64,000 nucleotides of DNA, from assembly GCA_013115135.1 (NCBI GenBank), contig JABANP010000120.1, positions 1-64,000 on the forward strand. The letters are read 5' to 3'. A program made the translations under genes and the position numbers. Under the pieces are notes generated by a model. The model saw only the letters and a program-made list of their open reading frames with translations. It was not told the DNA's origin and ran no database searches. The DNA comes from Perkinsus olseni. Lineage: Eukaryota; Perkinsozoa; Perkinsida; Perkinsidae. Below are positions 31,201-43,930 of this stretch, in pieces (within the stretch, counting starts at the first letter, position 1; every line of letters starts with the position of its first letter).

Positions 31201-32597
31201 TATTACTGCATCATCACCACAGGAAGGAGAGCAATTACTAGACTACCCACTTGGGAGCAGCAGCAACCTCAGTAGCAGCTTCACGAGAGGCGGCCTAAAA
31301 TGGAGCAGATCTGCTGGTGGGCAAGTCTGTTTCATATGCCGACCTAGGCTAATTGGAATGTTCAGGTACGGGTGAAGCAGGAGATGACGCTACCCTGTAC
31401 AATGATGCCATTGATAGTAATAATGATCATCATTCCTCATGGGAGAGAGTATCTCTATCTGCTTCGTTGATCCTGTTAACTGCCTCCTTTCAGCTGCTGA
31501 TGTAACTGCCCCCGAGAGGTTGGTATCTATCCATAAATCGAGATCTACTGGCACCTCTAGTTACTGGCGTGCTGCTAGTAGCGCTGCAGTTACTCGACGC
31601 CTCTCAACAGCGGATAAATTCCCTTCAATGAGAGGATCCTCAGCAGATTCAATACCGGAGGTGATGATCCTCAGTCCTCTTGTCACCAGCTGTCATGCCG
31701 CCACTCATCATCAGGAAGGACCGTCTGCATCCACAGCAATGGTATCATCATCATCATCGTCATGCCGGGGTACGATCGTTCCCGATCGTGTCCCTTCATG
31801 TCATAATATTATCCTCTGGTCGGATGTTCTAGTAGCTGCAGGAAGTCTGTAAGAATTACCAATGGAGTGGTATGGAATCATCATTCTTTCGTGCGACAGA
31901 TACGCATATACGATGATATCTTTCGCCAAGTTCTGGCTTGAACAAGATATGGTTAATGCTTCTGGTGAAGATGCTAATAAGAAACTTAATAATGAGTTCA
32001 TCAATCAGCATTTTGTGAGTGGAGACGGAGCGAAGCGATTAATGTCGCTAATGTTTCAGCTCATGCGATTATAAATCTTGTGGAGCATACCTTGGCAGGT
32101 TTCGAAGTTGACCGTGCCCCGAGGGGGTATCCCTGGTATTGCTGCGCGCACAGCGAAGGTTTTGGGCCGAGTAAAAGAGCTGTATCAGAAGTTGCAAGAT
32201 GAGCAACTTCGCAAATTGTCGATGGCCAGCCGTTTATCAGAAAGGTCTTCTGATAGTGATGCCGGACTAGTGTCGGCAGAAGGAGGGAAAGCTTCGCGGC
32301 AATTGAAAATCAGTTCAACCAGGAATCAAGGAGGACCAGCATCAAGAGGAGGTTCTAGTAAGAGTCTAGGTAATCTCACGCCATCATCAACGTCATGGTG
32401 AAATGATGAGGTCATTCTCTTCCTCAGCGAGTTCGGCTACCGAGCCCCACCTACATGGTACTCAGTACGGCTCCGATGTGGAACGGTGGAATGGCAACAG
32501 CAGCAGCGGCAGCAAGAAACAGCAGCAGCAGCCGCCTCCTATGCGGAAAAGTGGGAGTGCCGAAGTGGCCCCTAGCAGGGTGATATCATACTTCTAG
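28205..32597 (+). CDS. Multi-exon Ser/Gln-rich host gene, exons not fully resolved
   Basis: Plus-strand coding-like segments follow one another in different frames, as expected for a gene with many short introns: 28585-29100 (LFDGFDEIVGTNS, then poly-Q and poly-S), 29180-29370 (EWDSVMERSLVQFFVRLFLP), 29713-29920, 30130-30348 (ELFGLFAVNAAKWVRDICRR, ending at a consensus GTAAGT donor at 30349), 31890-32075 (FAKFWLEQDMVNASGE) and 32140-32400 (AKVLGRVKELYQKLQDEQLR). CAG, CAT and TCA triplet tracts encode the Ser/Gln/His stretches. I do not recognise the protein. It may continue into the next segment. Confidence 0.4.
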
Positions 32598-33003
32598 GTG
32601 CTCCTGGCAATCTGGCAAGTCGGAATTCCTCTTCGTCGTGCTCTGGAGCAACATTGCCGTTGACGATACACCAACCCTTATCATCGCAAACAGGCGGCAC
32701 AGGAGCAGGACTGCTGGATAACTCTCGCTCTTTTTAAATTGCACAATTACTGTTATTGTTTTTTGTAGTTGTTATTGTCGTTTCATGGAGAGGTGGCCGC
32801 TGGAAACCCTCTTCACCGATTGGTCTGTTAGTTTATTATGGATGAAATACTACCATACCATCACCAACTCCATTGCATAATAATAATTATCATTTACCTC
32901 GAACATTTCCTTACAGCTACTCCCTTCGATTCAACCCCTTGCGTTCTTCATTGTTCAATGCCATGCCCATGCCCAGTACAGGTGGTAGTCAGGATCCCTC
33001 ATT

Positions 33004-34556
33004 ATGACCACATCTATCCGTGCAACCCACGGCCCATCATCATCAGCGCCACCAGGACCGGGGCCTGGCCGTCGCTTCTGGGGTTTGCCGCTTCCTGGTC
33101 GTAGTGGTGGTGCAGCAGCGCCAGCGCAGGAAATACTCAGAAGGTTCCTTGTGGAGCTTGATGCTTTCATACCCGAGGAGAAAGCTCGCATGGGGGAGGG
33201 GTGTGCCGCAATATACCGGCTTGAGGAAATACGAGGTGAGCAAGATGGAGCAAGATGGATCTCCTCACCCATGCCCGACTAGATCACAGGGAGTATGTGA
33301 ATGAAGAGGAGACTATAATGTTATGTGTCGAAGGCTCAGGTGGGAGGTGCCTGGAATTGAACCTCCGACCTTTCGGATGAAACTTCTTCAGGCTTCGATC
33401 TCCACCAACTACGTTCGACAGTGAAAGGAGAGGCGGCGTATCGTACACTGTGTGAGGAAACTCAGACCAGATTCATCGAGATGCAACAAGGGTGTGGCTC
33501 GAAGCGTTGCATTCCGACACCAACAGCGCTGGTTTGCCTTCTGCAGTTTGTCGAGTAGGATTCAGGACTTGGAGGCAGAGAAAATAGTGCTACTGGAACG
33601 AGTCGAGGAGCTTGAAGATGCGCTCAGACGTAGCGTGCAAAAGAAGGATGACGTTGAAGAGCCACTTCGTAGTGATAATAATCCCCACTATCAGCGGAGC
33701 GATGTATTAGGTAACGGCTTCGTCACAACCCGGAGAACTCCACCAATTGAACAGAGAGCGTTCCATCCTCCTCCTCGGAGGAAGAAAGGCGCCAAGAAGC
33801 CCCCTGGGGTCAGCAGCAACAACAGGAGGGCGTCTTATGGTGGAGTCATCGAATATCGAGGACCAAGCCAAAGCGGAGGGGCGAAGGTCGTTAGGTTCGG
33901 ATGATGGGTATGGAACTCCGCACCTCTCCCTTTCGCCACCCTCCTCAATTCATTGCCAGTGCGATAGTGTCATCATCAACATCATCACCCTCATACCATC
34001 GACAGCAGCAGCAGCAAGCATTCACTCCCCCTCCAACGCCACCCCCTGCTCTTGTCACCAGTAGGCCATCAACCGGCTCTGGAAACGGTAGTAAGATGCT
34101 ATTATCATTACTCAACACGTTAGAGGGTACCTCAGCAGGTAGCAGCACTCAGCATCCAAGGACGGCTAACAGCCTACTGGACTACAGACCAAGCAACACG
34201 TCCAGCAGAGTGACTCTAGGCTTGCTGGGGATGGAGCATCAGACAACATTCAGATATTGTCTTCTGGATTCAATCTCATCAATGTATCAACCCGAACGCA
34301 AGGAGGCCTAACTCCGAGAACTCGTGAGGGAATGAAGGGTCCTGGCGGAAGTGGTGAGGTCCCGCAGACCATGGGGAGATCGAACCCTGTTCATCTAGGA
34401 GGGACAACAACAACAGCAGCAGCAGCCAACAACATTGGACGGCATCATTTGGGTCTGCCACTGGTAGAGGATTCATTGCTGGGCAACAGCAGCAGCAGCA
34501 GCAGCAGAGCCGTGGTGGTGGTGGCGGGCTTCGGGGATCTACGGGAATCCCTCTGA
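33004..34556 (+). CDS. Coiled-coil, Ser/Gln/Pro-rich segment of a host gene
   Basis: Coding pieces include EILRRFLVELDAFIPEEKA (about 33130), ARLDHREYVNEEETIMLCVEG (about 33270-33338), then after an 82-bp intron GEAAYRTLCEETQTRFIEMQQ (to about 33494), then after a second intron (about 33496-33549, GTGTGG to CTGCAG) a coiled coil SRIQDLEAEKIVLLERVEEL. Low-complexity tails rich in Q, P, S and G follow in several frames to about 34556. The phases match at both introns. The protein is not recognised and may be the 3' end of the gene starting near 28200. Confidence 0.45.
33340..33421 (-). other. Antisense tRNA-like sequence that is also an intron
   Basis: On the minus strand it reads like a tRNA: AGTTGGTGGAGA (D-arm), CATCCGAAAGG, and the T-arm GGAGGTTCAATTCC followed by GGCACCTCCC. 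On the plus strand the same 82 bp begins GTGGGA and ends TTCGACAG and separates two phase-1 exon ends. A complete acceptor stem cannot be drawn, so it is not a clear functional tRNA. Confidence 0.5.
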
Positions 34557-35322
34557 GTATGATGCCTCAGTTCTGGAGCATCGACGATCATCTGTCTTGC
34601 AGCTCCGGTCCAATCTCGATCCTTCTGCATCGCACCGCCACCACCACCTCGGCCCTTCCAACCTCATCAGTTCTCACCACGAACCGTGCTCTCCGGTAGG
34701 CCTAGTACTACCGCTAGTAACATCATATCGGGACGTCCTCTCGCCGCCCGACGTCCGGACCTTACCCATCGTCATTCATCTTAGTCGCCTCGACCCCACC
34801 GCCCCATAGGGTTGCACCTACTCCCAGGCCGACTTCTTCCTCCTTTTATGAAGCGCCATCATCATCAACATCAACAACAACACAACATATGTTCCGTGTA
34901 CCCTTACCCTCGTCCTCAATGACTCAGATACCAAGACCATCCTCACTGTAAGCTCATCATCATCACGCATGATAACACCCTACTCCCTCTAGGACGTTGA
35001 GGCCCCCTCCCTCATCAACAAGCGATGTGTCGAGGTTGATCAGCAGTCAGAGCAGTCTTGCGCAACAACAACAACAACAATCAGCATCCAATCTGATGAG
35101 TCCGAGGGGGTCATCACAGAGTGTGATGTAACTTCAAGAGTTGAGGAATAGTAAGATAGCAAGATGTCGCAAGCATCGATGCTATGTGTACTACCATGGA
35201 TCAGTCTAGTGTCTGGAAAGAATTAGAAGTGTATCGTTTCTCTTTCCCACATTGTATTGAGTTGTGATCAGCGGAAAAATGGGTTTACCAGGGTTCGAAC
35301 CTGCGTCCTTAGTTGTCCCCTG
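34557..35322. other. Intergenic stretch with an antisense tRNA-like B box
   Basis: Ser/Thr/Pro-rich frames of uncertain status extend to about 35150. At 35281-35300, just before the next start codon, the minus strand reads GCAGGTTCGAACCCTGGTAAACCC followed by TTTTT, like the 3' half of a tRNA with a pol III terminator. No matching 5' acceptor strand was found. Confidence 0.35.
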
Positions 35323-36916
35323 ATGATATTTCATAATCGGTTCTCACTACTGTTGTTGGTGTCCCTTTCTAGTGTGGTGGCCGCTTTCGAGTACCCAGAC
35401 CCACAGCATGACCCCGAGAGATGCGGTAGATGATAGCCTTTGGAGGCCCTAGAGGCTGGTCACTGATGGTCTCTCAGGTCTGTCGACTCCGGGATGGATA
35501 TGTGACCCTGATCGTTACCTCTCACGCGATGAGATCAACTTCCTCGACCAAGAGCTCAGGAAGGGCTTTGCTGTGGATAGCGAATGCGGTAGGCACTCAT
35601 GTCCCGATCACCCTTCTTGGTTGATCGACCTCCAGGGCCCTATCAACTAGCGGTGGCCATCAGCAGGAATACCTGGCCTGTAGGAGGGGTCGAGAGGTTT
35701 GCTAGGAGTGTAAGTCGGAGTATAAGATCGATGACCTTTCGAACATCCTATCGTCAGATTCATAACGCTTGGGGTGTTGGTCATGCCCCTTGTGATAGCG
35801 GTGTCGTGATGGCCTTGGACATAGGCAATCGTGAGATGTAGTGGAATATGGTACAGTATTCTTATGGTAGTGTTCGATTAATAGGTTCATTAGCACTGGC
35901 AAGGCTGCCAATGACCGTATGTCAACTTCCAGTGCTTCTGTTATCATCGATCGTATGCGGCCCTTCATGAGGGAGTACAAGTATGCTGAAGGGATCTTTG
36001 AAGGAGTTAAACTAATCAGACAAGTCGTTGACACCGGAGAACAGTTGAGCGGGTAATCATGACCAGCAGCAGTGGCAGCAGCACCGGCACTTCAGTGCTA
36101 TTCCATGCGGTATATTCGTGTGCCTTCAGGATAACCTTCCCCCTCATCCTATTCTTTACCCTATTCTTTGGCATCTGGGGATGCGTTATATTCTTCTTCA
36201 TCAAAGCCTGCCTCCAGAATCGTCGTACATCCGCAGTAAGGCGGCAGTTGGGCCGTATGGAGAAGGAGCGTGCTGAGGCACTACAGGGACACTTCCGTCA
36301 AACCTCATGTCCTATATGCCTGGAGGACTTCGAACTGCATCCATCAAGCGATAAGAAGAACGATGAGAGTGCCGAGCAGCAGGCACCACTTACTGGTCAG
36401 GAGTGCGAGCTACTTAGATGTGGTCATAAGTTCCATAAGGCTTGCCTCCAAGAGTGGCAAGAGCAAGGCATACATCGGGCTCGTGATGGTCTACGCTGCC
36501 CTGTATGCAGAAAGGATGTCAATAAGGATGAGGACAGTGATGATGAACACGGCGGTGGCGGTCCTAATGGTGGAGGGAAACGAGTACCATCCTCATCATC
36601 ATCCACTGGCTTGGGCGGTGGTATGACGTATGTTGGGCCTTTCTATCCTGGCTATGAATATGGTCCTTTATGGGACTTCCAGATGATGCGTTTAAGACAT
36701 CAATATCCAGGCATTGTAACAGATGGCTTCGTACAGCAATATAGCTGGACAAGTCTCGGTACAGGGGCCTCATCATGCCCGATGCCGTCCCAAGATAGAT
36801 CTATCAATCCACCACCACCACCATCATCACATCAAGGGGGAGGCGGATCTGGGTTTGGTGGCAGCAACTTCGGTGGAGGGGGAGCCTCGGGCGGTGGTGC
36901 CGGAGGCAGTTGGTGA
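35323..36916 (+). CDS. Secreted-TPM domain / membrane span / RING-H2 finger protein (predicted E3 ligase)
   Basis: A six-exon model closes with all phases matching: 35323-35425, 35478-35588, 35636-35709, 35758-35837, 35894-36052 and 36130-36916 (1314 nt, 437 residues). Introns are 52, 47, 48, 56 and 77 bp, all GT-AG. Order of parts: a signal peptide (SLLLLVSLSSVVAA); a TPM/MOLO1-type domain (EYPDP..., ERCG, WICDPDRYLSRDEINFLD, QLAVAIS, NAWGVGHAPCDSGVV, TGKAANDRM); one membrane span (ITFPLILFFTLFFGIWGCVI); a RING-H2 finger (CPIC, RCGHKFHKAC, RCPVC); and a Gly-rich tail. The TPM part should be luminal or extracellular and the RING cytosolic. RING fingers recruit E2 enzymes for ubiquitin transfer. 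I infer a membrane E3 ligase sensing luminal or extracellular cues. The last exon alone is an unambiguous RING protein; the fusion rests on the splice model. Confidence 0.75.
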
Positions 36917-37662
36917 TTATGAGCTTTTCTGTAGGGTAGTAGTACCATTCATCATTTTGACCTGGTTTTTCTTGATTTGTTTACAGCATGTCGTGTATCA
37001 GTGTCAGTTGGAGAACCCTGCAGGGTAAGAGGGACGCATCAGCCTGGGCTGACCCCTGGGTTGATAATAAATGCACGGATCTACGTGCAGGACACAGAGA
37101 AAGAGCTACAATGAATGGCATCTCATCGTGGACTCACTTCAACTTCTGGGTTGCGATATGGCGCACGAGCATGGCAAGAATATACTGTTGCCGCCACTCA
37201 CTCGGTATTGTAGAGAATCTGTCCGAACCCTGGTTGAACCGCCAGTACATCCTGAGCATGCTCCTCGGCTATGCTTGGGTATATATGACAATACACCCTT
37301 CTACTGTTCAACTCCAGTAGTAGATAATCTACTACTCGCTTTAGTTGAGACCCGCCGCGACTGAGCCAAAATCCAACTTTCAGTCTGCATCCACTTGCAT
37401 GTAAGAACGCTTCACATCCCGTTATATAGGTGTGTAGGTTTTACCAACGATTTGACCGGTACCAACAGCGATGCTGCTCCGTGTGATATTGCCATCTCTC
37501 TGGAATTATATCCTAATTCTGAAATGGCTACCTTCTAATGAAGCTGCCCATACCACAACCTACCCATCGTTATCTCGCCTGATATATATTGTTATAACGC
37601 TAACACGTCGGCTGCAGAAACTGTCTAGAACACAAGTTGATGAGTGAAGGGCCCTGTACTCG
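36917..37662. other. Downstream of the TPM-RING gene, no supported gene
   Basis: Short frames on the plus strand (36988-37364) overlap each other in two frames and show no motif. A polyadenylation region for the preceding gene is likely here but not identified. Confidence 0.3.
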
Positions 37663-39228
37663 TCATCTCCCATCCTTGTCGACCACCGAATGTTCCATTA
37701 GCCATATGAAGCCGTCCTGATGAAACAGTATACAAGTATACTTAGTTTGGTCATGCTCACTACCTAGGTCCCCTTCATCCACGATGATCTCACTATCAAC
37801 TGTTGTTGCTGAGGGCCTCCGCTCTTCCCTCACGTGATTCTTCGATATGACCTCTGTACTATCCTGAATGGATATACTACTCAATATTATCATAGTGTTC
37901 TTCAGCAGTATCATCACCTCGTTAATATGATGTCCCTTGTTATTACTATCCTTCCCTTCTTTCTCTGCTGCTTTCCATTTCCTCTCCTGTGCATTGAATA
38001 TCTTAGTAAGCTTCTTCACTTGACTTTTTGGTATATCAGAACCATCCGCCAACAGTAAGGGGAAGCCACCCTCGTTGAATGCACTATACCTGTGTCGAAC
38101 ATATTAAACGGTGCTAATTCTTCGACGGCTTTCCGACGCAACCACTCGACCACGAGTTTCCGAAGAGAAGAGCTTCTATAATACAGCTCGTGAACTCAGC
38201 CCCCTCCCCCCTCTGGCCATGGGCTATCTCCTGACACATTGGCGAAACCTGCCCCGGAGGGGGGTGGAAGTGCCGTCCGTCTCACTAACATCATTGCCTC
38301 TACCGTGAGCACTTCTTGTCACTACTTTCCTTGGTATACGCCAGTCTTGAACATCTCTTTTGGATCTATCAGTGCCTCTTCAGCTCGACGTAAGTATTTC
38401 TCCATGCCTCTCTGAATGACACACTTCCATCCCTCTTCTGTAGCAGTACAATAATAATGCTACCTTATTCTTATCATCATATTTCTTAGGATTGATCAGT
38501 TTCAAGGCCTCATGATGTAGTATAGTTACCCACTGCCCGTACAACTCCTCACTTCTGTCTTTATCCAATTGATGGTGATACTTCATATACCTACGTAGCC
38601 ATCATTACTCCTCATTCCTCTCATCATAACACCTACTTATCCCCCGGTATACATTTACCCACTAAACTGGCCTGTGGTATTGTTACTAGACTAGCCATAG
38701 TCGTTGATGATAGTGTTACGAGACTCTCAGCATCACTATGATCAGCATGCCAACCAGAAGCTGTGGCTGACGACAGAGAGTGGTTAACATTGCGACTAAT
38801 AGCAGTAGTGTTGTTGACTAGCATACTACCGAGTTTGCAGGTCAGGAGACTCTTAGCCGCCTTCATCATCCTATCTTTGGTCAGAGGCGACACAGGAGTA
38901 GCAGCTGATGATGATGATTTGCCTTCTTCCTCCTCGGATGATGATGATGTCAAGGTGTTCTTACCACCATTCGTGTGTATTGATCTGAGGCAGCGAGATG
39001 GCGTTGAGAATGTATCAATAGCTTCTTCAACAGCCACCTGCTGCCAACCTTCCTCCTGCCGAATGCAACATAGTTCACTAAGCCAGGCTGGTTGTGTAAA
39101 TTAATCCATGTATCACTATCCTCGTCGACTAGAAGCCTTCCGCCTGATATCCGTTGTATGACTAAGTATAGGGCCTCTTCTTCCACTTCCCCCTCGGACT
39201 CAGTGATGGAAGAGGAGGAGGGTGGCAT
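37663..39228 (-). CDS. Unidentified multi-exon host gene
   Basis: Coding-like minus-strand pieces in transcription order: 39228-39100 (EEEALYLVIQRISGGRLLVDE), then from an acceptor at about 39088 AWLSELCCIRQEEGWQQV and AVEEAIDTFSTPSRC (39088-38633, one continuous frame, Ser/Glu-rich), 38586-38380 (RSEELYGQWVTILHHEALKL, then NKVALLLYCYRRGMEV), and 38052-37663 (basic and acidic stretch). I do not recognise the protein. Exon ends are not resolved except the likely CAACCAG acceptor. Confidence 0.35.
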
Positions 39229-39429
39229 AGTAATCGATAAAACTAGAAGAGGGCTGAGCCCGGAGGTATCCAGACATGCTACCTCAGGAGCCAGAGAACA
39301 AGACCACGAATGCCCTTCTGGAGCCGTTAATGCTTGCCTTGTAGCTTGGCTCAGTGGCTAGCGGCAACATGAAGAGGGTATCAGTACAGCACCCTATGAT
39401 AAAGGCTATGTTTAGCCACAGTTGCTTAG

Positions 39430-40271
39430 ACAAACGACTCTTATAATAGGAGAGGCTGCAAAAAGGGCGTTTACAACGGCCGACACTCACAAGCTTTCGG
39501 AAGACTGTATTATTGCGGCGGCGATGGAATGATAAGTCTGGCGTCACGCGCCCGGATATTGGCCTCCGACCAGCGTCTACGAAAGATGCGCTGTCAGGTT
39601 GGAAGTTTAGATGCTGTTGAAGTTGTTGTTGTTATCGAGAATATGGTTAAGCTAAGATTATCATCAACTGAGGAAGAGGTTATGATAAGACAACATGAGC
39701 GTAATGAGCGTATCAAGAGGATGATGGCGGTCAGGCATGGCGAGATTGTACGATCTAAAAGAATGTAAACATAAGGGGGGTTGGAGGGGCTTACTCTATT
39801 AGTCGTCATGGTAGGCTAGCCCGAATGAAGCTGGATAGGGATCTTAAAACCAAGCAGAATAAGCAGCGAAATGTCGTACATCATATCAATAGTCGCAAGG
39901 AAGAGCTTGAAGCCTTATTACAGGCAAAGGAGGACATCAAGGTGAGAGAACATTATTATGGTTCTCGTTCTTATTGTTGTTGCTATAGTCATATCATAGG
40001 CTACGCTTAACCAAGGCCAACGTGATGCAACACGTATAGCAGCTGCAGCATCCTCTCATAACGCAAGACCCTCGAGGGATGAGAAGCTCATATGGCAACG
40101 GTAATGGTGATGATGGTCTTTCAAACACCTGGGTCGAATGATTGTGAATTGTGCCGGTGGAGGTATCAAGATGCACTGGACACTCTTCATCAAGAGAGAG
40201 CTTATTTAGAGGAAGAGGATGATAAGGTTATGACTAGGATTCTAAATGCCCGATATAGGGCAAATAAGTAA
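39430..40271 (+). CDS. Coiled-coil protein, 3' exons
   Basis: Four exons join with consistent phases: ~39430-39764, 39803-39941, 40000-40100 and 40163-40271 (stop TAA). Introns are 38, 58 and 62 bp, all GT-AG (donors GTAAAC, GTGAGA, GTAATG). The protein is highly charged and helical (MKLDRDLKTKQNKQRNVVHH, EELEALLQAKEDIK, YQDALDTLHQERAYLEEEDD). Such proteins are common in cytoskeletal or axonemal structures, but no family is recognised. The 5' end is uncertain. Confidence 0.55.
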
Positions 40272-42450
40272 TGCTTATGGTACCATAGGGGACGCCACAG
40301 GGGAGGCTTTAGGTTATCAAGTAGTTATAAGCCTAAGGATACCCTACTACTGCCTACGAGTGATGATATTTTTATGGCGAATAATGATGATAAAAAGAGG
40401 TAACAGAGAGAGAAGAGGGATCTCGAGAGTGGTGTTAGTATTATCCAGAGGCGCATGGGTTAGTCAAGACCTCTTAACTCAATACGCTGAGACGGCATAT
40501 CACATGTATCAACCACATGAAGAGACACATAGACATGACATGACACATGACATGAACCACATAGAGTCTAGAGAACAATAAATGAATACTCTCTAACTCT
40601 CCATCTGTCTAATGCTACCATCAAGCGCATCTTTATTCATCCAGAGTAATGGCATTCCACCTCCATACCAGTAGCCTTCCAATATTGAAGAGATTCTCTC
40701 ATAGAAATTCATTACCAAAAATCCCGGCAAGATGTGTTAAAATATCTTAAGCTCATGAAACCAGCCACTGAGTGCAGCTGAGTTGCCACTATCAACACTG
40801 AGAACTCCACCCGCGCCCCCTTACACTGAGTTGGGCAAAGAAGTCGTTCTTCACACTATTCTGTAATATATCCTCCCGAGCAATGAGCCGAGCCAGACAC
40901 AAGGCAGCCGCGCGATGCAGCCGTTCACAATGGCCCTGTAGTGCTGTGGTGCAACTGAGGAGGCCAAAGACTAAGAAGGGAAATCCGATTGCTGATGTAA
41001 TGCAAACAGAAAGTTTTAATGGTTCGATCGGAACTTCTCAAAGCCAGAACCGATCTGTTGCTGACTCAAAAACCACTCGTCATCCAATGAGGGGCTTCTG
41101 TCTCACCAGCAGATGCCGAGCTTATCGAGCCCCGACAGCAACCTCGGTGAGAGTCTCTCGCGGATGCGCTCAGAGAGTAGAGGCCGGACGACTGTTCGAT
41201 GCAGTGGGGCTGTCCCTTGCTAAGGTACACTCTCGGTCAATTCAGTAAAATTGCGTTCAAGCAGGGAGGCGTCCTTATCTCAAAGAAAAAGACGCTCAAC
41301 TTGAATCACGTCCCCTCACCATCTCGCAATCCTCTTGGGCACATCGGCAGTTGGCCATGATGAGAACGGGAATGGTGCCAGTAAGAGCACAGAAAGCCAA
41401 ACAAGCATAATGAACCTACACCCGCCACTCCGACCACCACGTCCGAAGAGGATGTGCCGGACCCTGCCCAGCTGACCCTCTCGGATACTCGTTGAACAGC
41501 GACTGGCCTCGGGGAAAATATCACAGCTGCGCTCAGTATGATATCTTCGATGCTCCACTGGACGAAATTCCAACTCCGACGTTCCGCTTCGCCACCCGAG
41601 CGCTCAGTGGAATAATTCGGTTCATCGAACTCACTTAGACTCCCAACCCTCCAAAGCTTCTGAGCCTTTATTGTCACTCTCGGTAACCAGCAGCACCTCC
41701 GCCTGGTCCAGCACTGGCTCGATGAGGGAGATCTCGTGAGGGAAGTGACCGAATGGCGCCTTGCTCAGCCCCCTGACCTGACGGCGATGGAGTTCCTCAT
41801 CGATCTTCTAAACGAATTCAATGGAATGCACTAGAGGTACTGGGTGTACAGAAAGTACTTATGAATGAAGCCACGTACTACGGGCGAAACTCCAATTTAA
41901 GTAGTACATAATCGTAGATAACATCATCTGTAACACTGTAGTAGAAATTATCAGAAATTTATTATCACGACGAAGACTTTGATAATCATAACTGAGAAAG
42001 TCAATCGCTCCGCAGTGATCACGTAATCATAGATAACTATCTTGGTGGCCATGGGATTCAAACAACTCACATAGTTACTCAAAAATCATAACCCTCAGAC
42101 AGTTCAAAGCTTTCGATAATTCTATCAACTGCGAAGCGAGCGGGGCTCTATTATCTGGAATCGGATCATCTCGAGAGCGCGTGGGTGCGAACTACTTCTC
42201 CCCAGCCAAAACTGCATATGAGCCAAGACGTACACTACCCGGATTCACTATCAGTATGATTCAGTAGGTAAAACTACTCGACAATGCTTCCACCGAGAGT
42301 TACGTGCCAAAGTCATTTTTCACAGAAAAATGCCGAGCCTGGGATTCGAACCGGCGACCGTCGCGTGCAGTGAATATTTCACAATGTTGAGTCCAAGGCT
42401 TCGCTGAGCGAGCTTTTCCACTTCCTCACGAAGGACTAGTGATAATACAT
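40272..42450. other. No supported gene
   Basis: Frames at 40883-41248 (plus) and 41306-41677 (minus) are over 100 codons but lack motifs. At about 42345-42375 the minus strand has a T-arm-like GCCGGTTCGAATCCCAGGCTCGGC followed by TTTTT, another tRNA-like end without a closing acceptor strand. Confidence 0.35.
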
Positions 42451-42916
42451 AAACTCTTAATCAGGCATACGCATTAGACGAAAAGCGACGCTCTTTGCCT
42501 GACGTGAAGCCCGCAAGCGATTAACGTCTCCAAGCAGCAGCACAAGCCCGTCGCTACTGCCTGACGCGTATCTTCGGAGCTCGCAATGAACTACCTTAAA
42601 GATAAGATACAGGGTAGAGCATATCAAATGGCAGCTCTTCGGCCAAGCATGCGGGTCCTTCCGAGACACTTGGTCCACAATAAAAGCAATGAGCGGTGAG
42701 GTGAGGTCTGCCATGTGGGCGTCTAGGAGCGCTCCCCTCTCTTGATACCTGCGCCGAGGACTTACCCAGGATTCCAGTTGCCCGCGAGACGCAACCGTTG
42801 AAAATCTTTTTCTCAACCGTATTAGCGATATTTTATTCAAATAAGAATCCGTCCGTCTGCGGTTTCCAAAAATCACGCGACTTTGAGAACAAACGCTGAT
42901 CGCCTTCCCTATCCTC

Positions 42917-43636
42917 TCACGGCTGAAGCAAATCCTTGAGGTCATAACAAAGCCTCTGGCACCTCCCCAAAACAGACTCGAACTTCTTCCCGGTGCCTTG
43001 CAGGTCTCTTTGCTCAACGGCCAGCGCTACTATCTCGTCGATGAGCGTCAGCGACTTGCCCTTCTCTCTGAAAGTGATAGCGATGGACTAGCAGACGTTA
43101 TAGTCACTCTAACTGTCTGAGGAGTCTACGGAGGATGAAGCCAAGCCATCTGTGGGTGCTCAATAGTGCGAGAGTAGAGTGACACAAGTGCGAGTTGCCG
43201 AAACGCGAAGCCTCTTGAGCCTTCATCCGTCGCTGAGATTCGCCACTTTCCAGAAAGGCCTTTCTTGCTTTTTCGTATGAATTCTGAACTTGTGAGTAGA
43301 CCTCCCTACACTTGTCACTTCGTGAGGCCATCGATCTCTCGGTGCCCGACTGAGATCTCTCAACTATCTAACCTAAGACTCTCACGGCGGCTACACCCTG
43401 CATCCGTAGCCATTAGCTACTCACGGGGAGCGCGAGAATGTACTCGGGAAGATATTCTCGACAGAGCGTTCCCAAAAGCAGAGGGAAGGAGTTGAAGATG
43501 CACGACTCAGTTCCGAGTCCTTGCCAAGGAGAAGCGTTCTGCTCCTCCTCAGAGCCTCCACCCTCGACAGACCCATGTCCCGGATCAGCAGGTGCTCGCT
43601 CATGTATATAAGAATACAGAGAGCAACCATCCTCAC
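42917..43636 (-). CDS. Unidentified host gene, 3' exons
   Basis: Minus-strand coding pieces: 43636-43421 (begins MRMVALCILIYMSEHLLIRD), 43331-43200 (MASRSDKCREVYSQVQNSYEKA, helical and charged), and a last exon from about 43068 (acceptor CACTTTCAG) reading KGKSLTLIDEIVALAVEQRD and ending GRCQRLCYDLKDLLQP before a TGA at 42917-42919. The helical character suggests a scaffold protein. Not recognised. Confidence 0.4.
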
Positions 43637-43930
43637 AGTTGGCTTAATGAAAGAACGAGTGCAGTTTCCATCATTCCCAGAAGGCTGTTTTACTTGAAAA
43701 AATCCACTTCTTCAACCTCGCCTTCGCCGTCCGCGCGACCTCGATCGCACATGTCATTCCTCCCCCAGCACTCAGTAGCGTCATAATCATAGTCAACCAC
43801 ACCCGTGCACGCTACGGACTCCTCATTACTGACGATCGTATCCATAGGTCGAGCTGGCAAGATACAAAATAGGTCGCATATCTTACTAACTCAATACTCA
43901 AAGCACGCATAAAACATTTAGATCAGGCCC

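Noticed and set aside
40883..41677. Two frames over 120 codons
   Set aside because: No domain, signal peptide or splice support, and neighbours in other frames are equally long.
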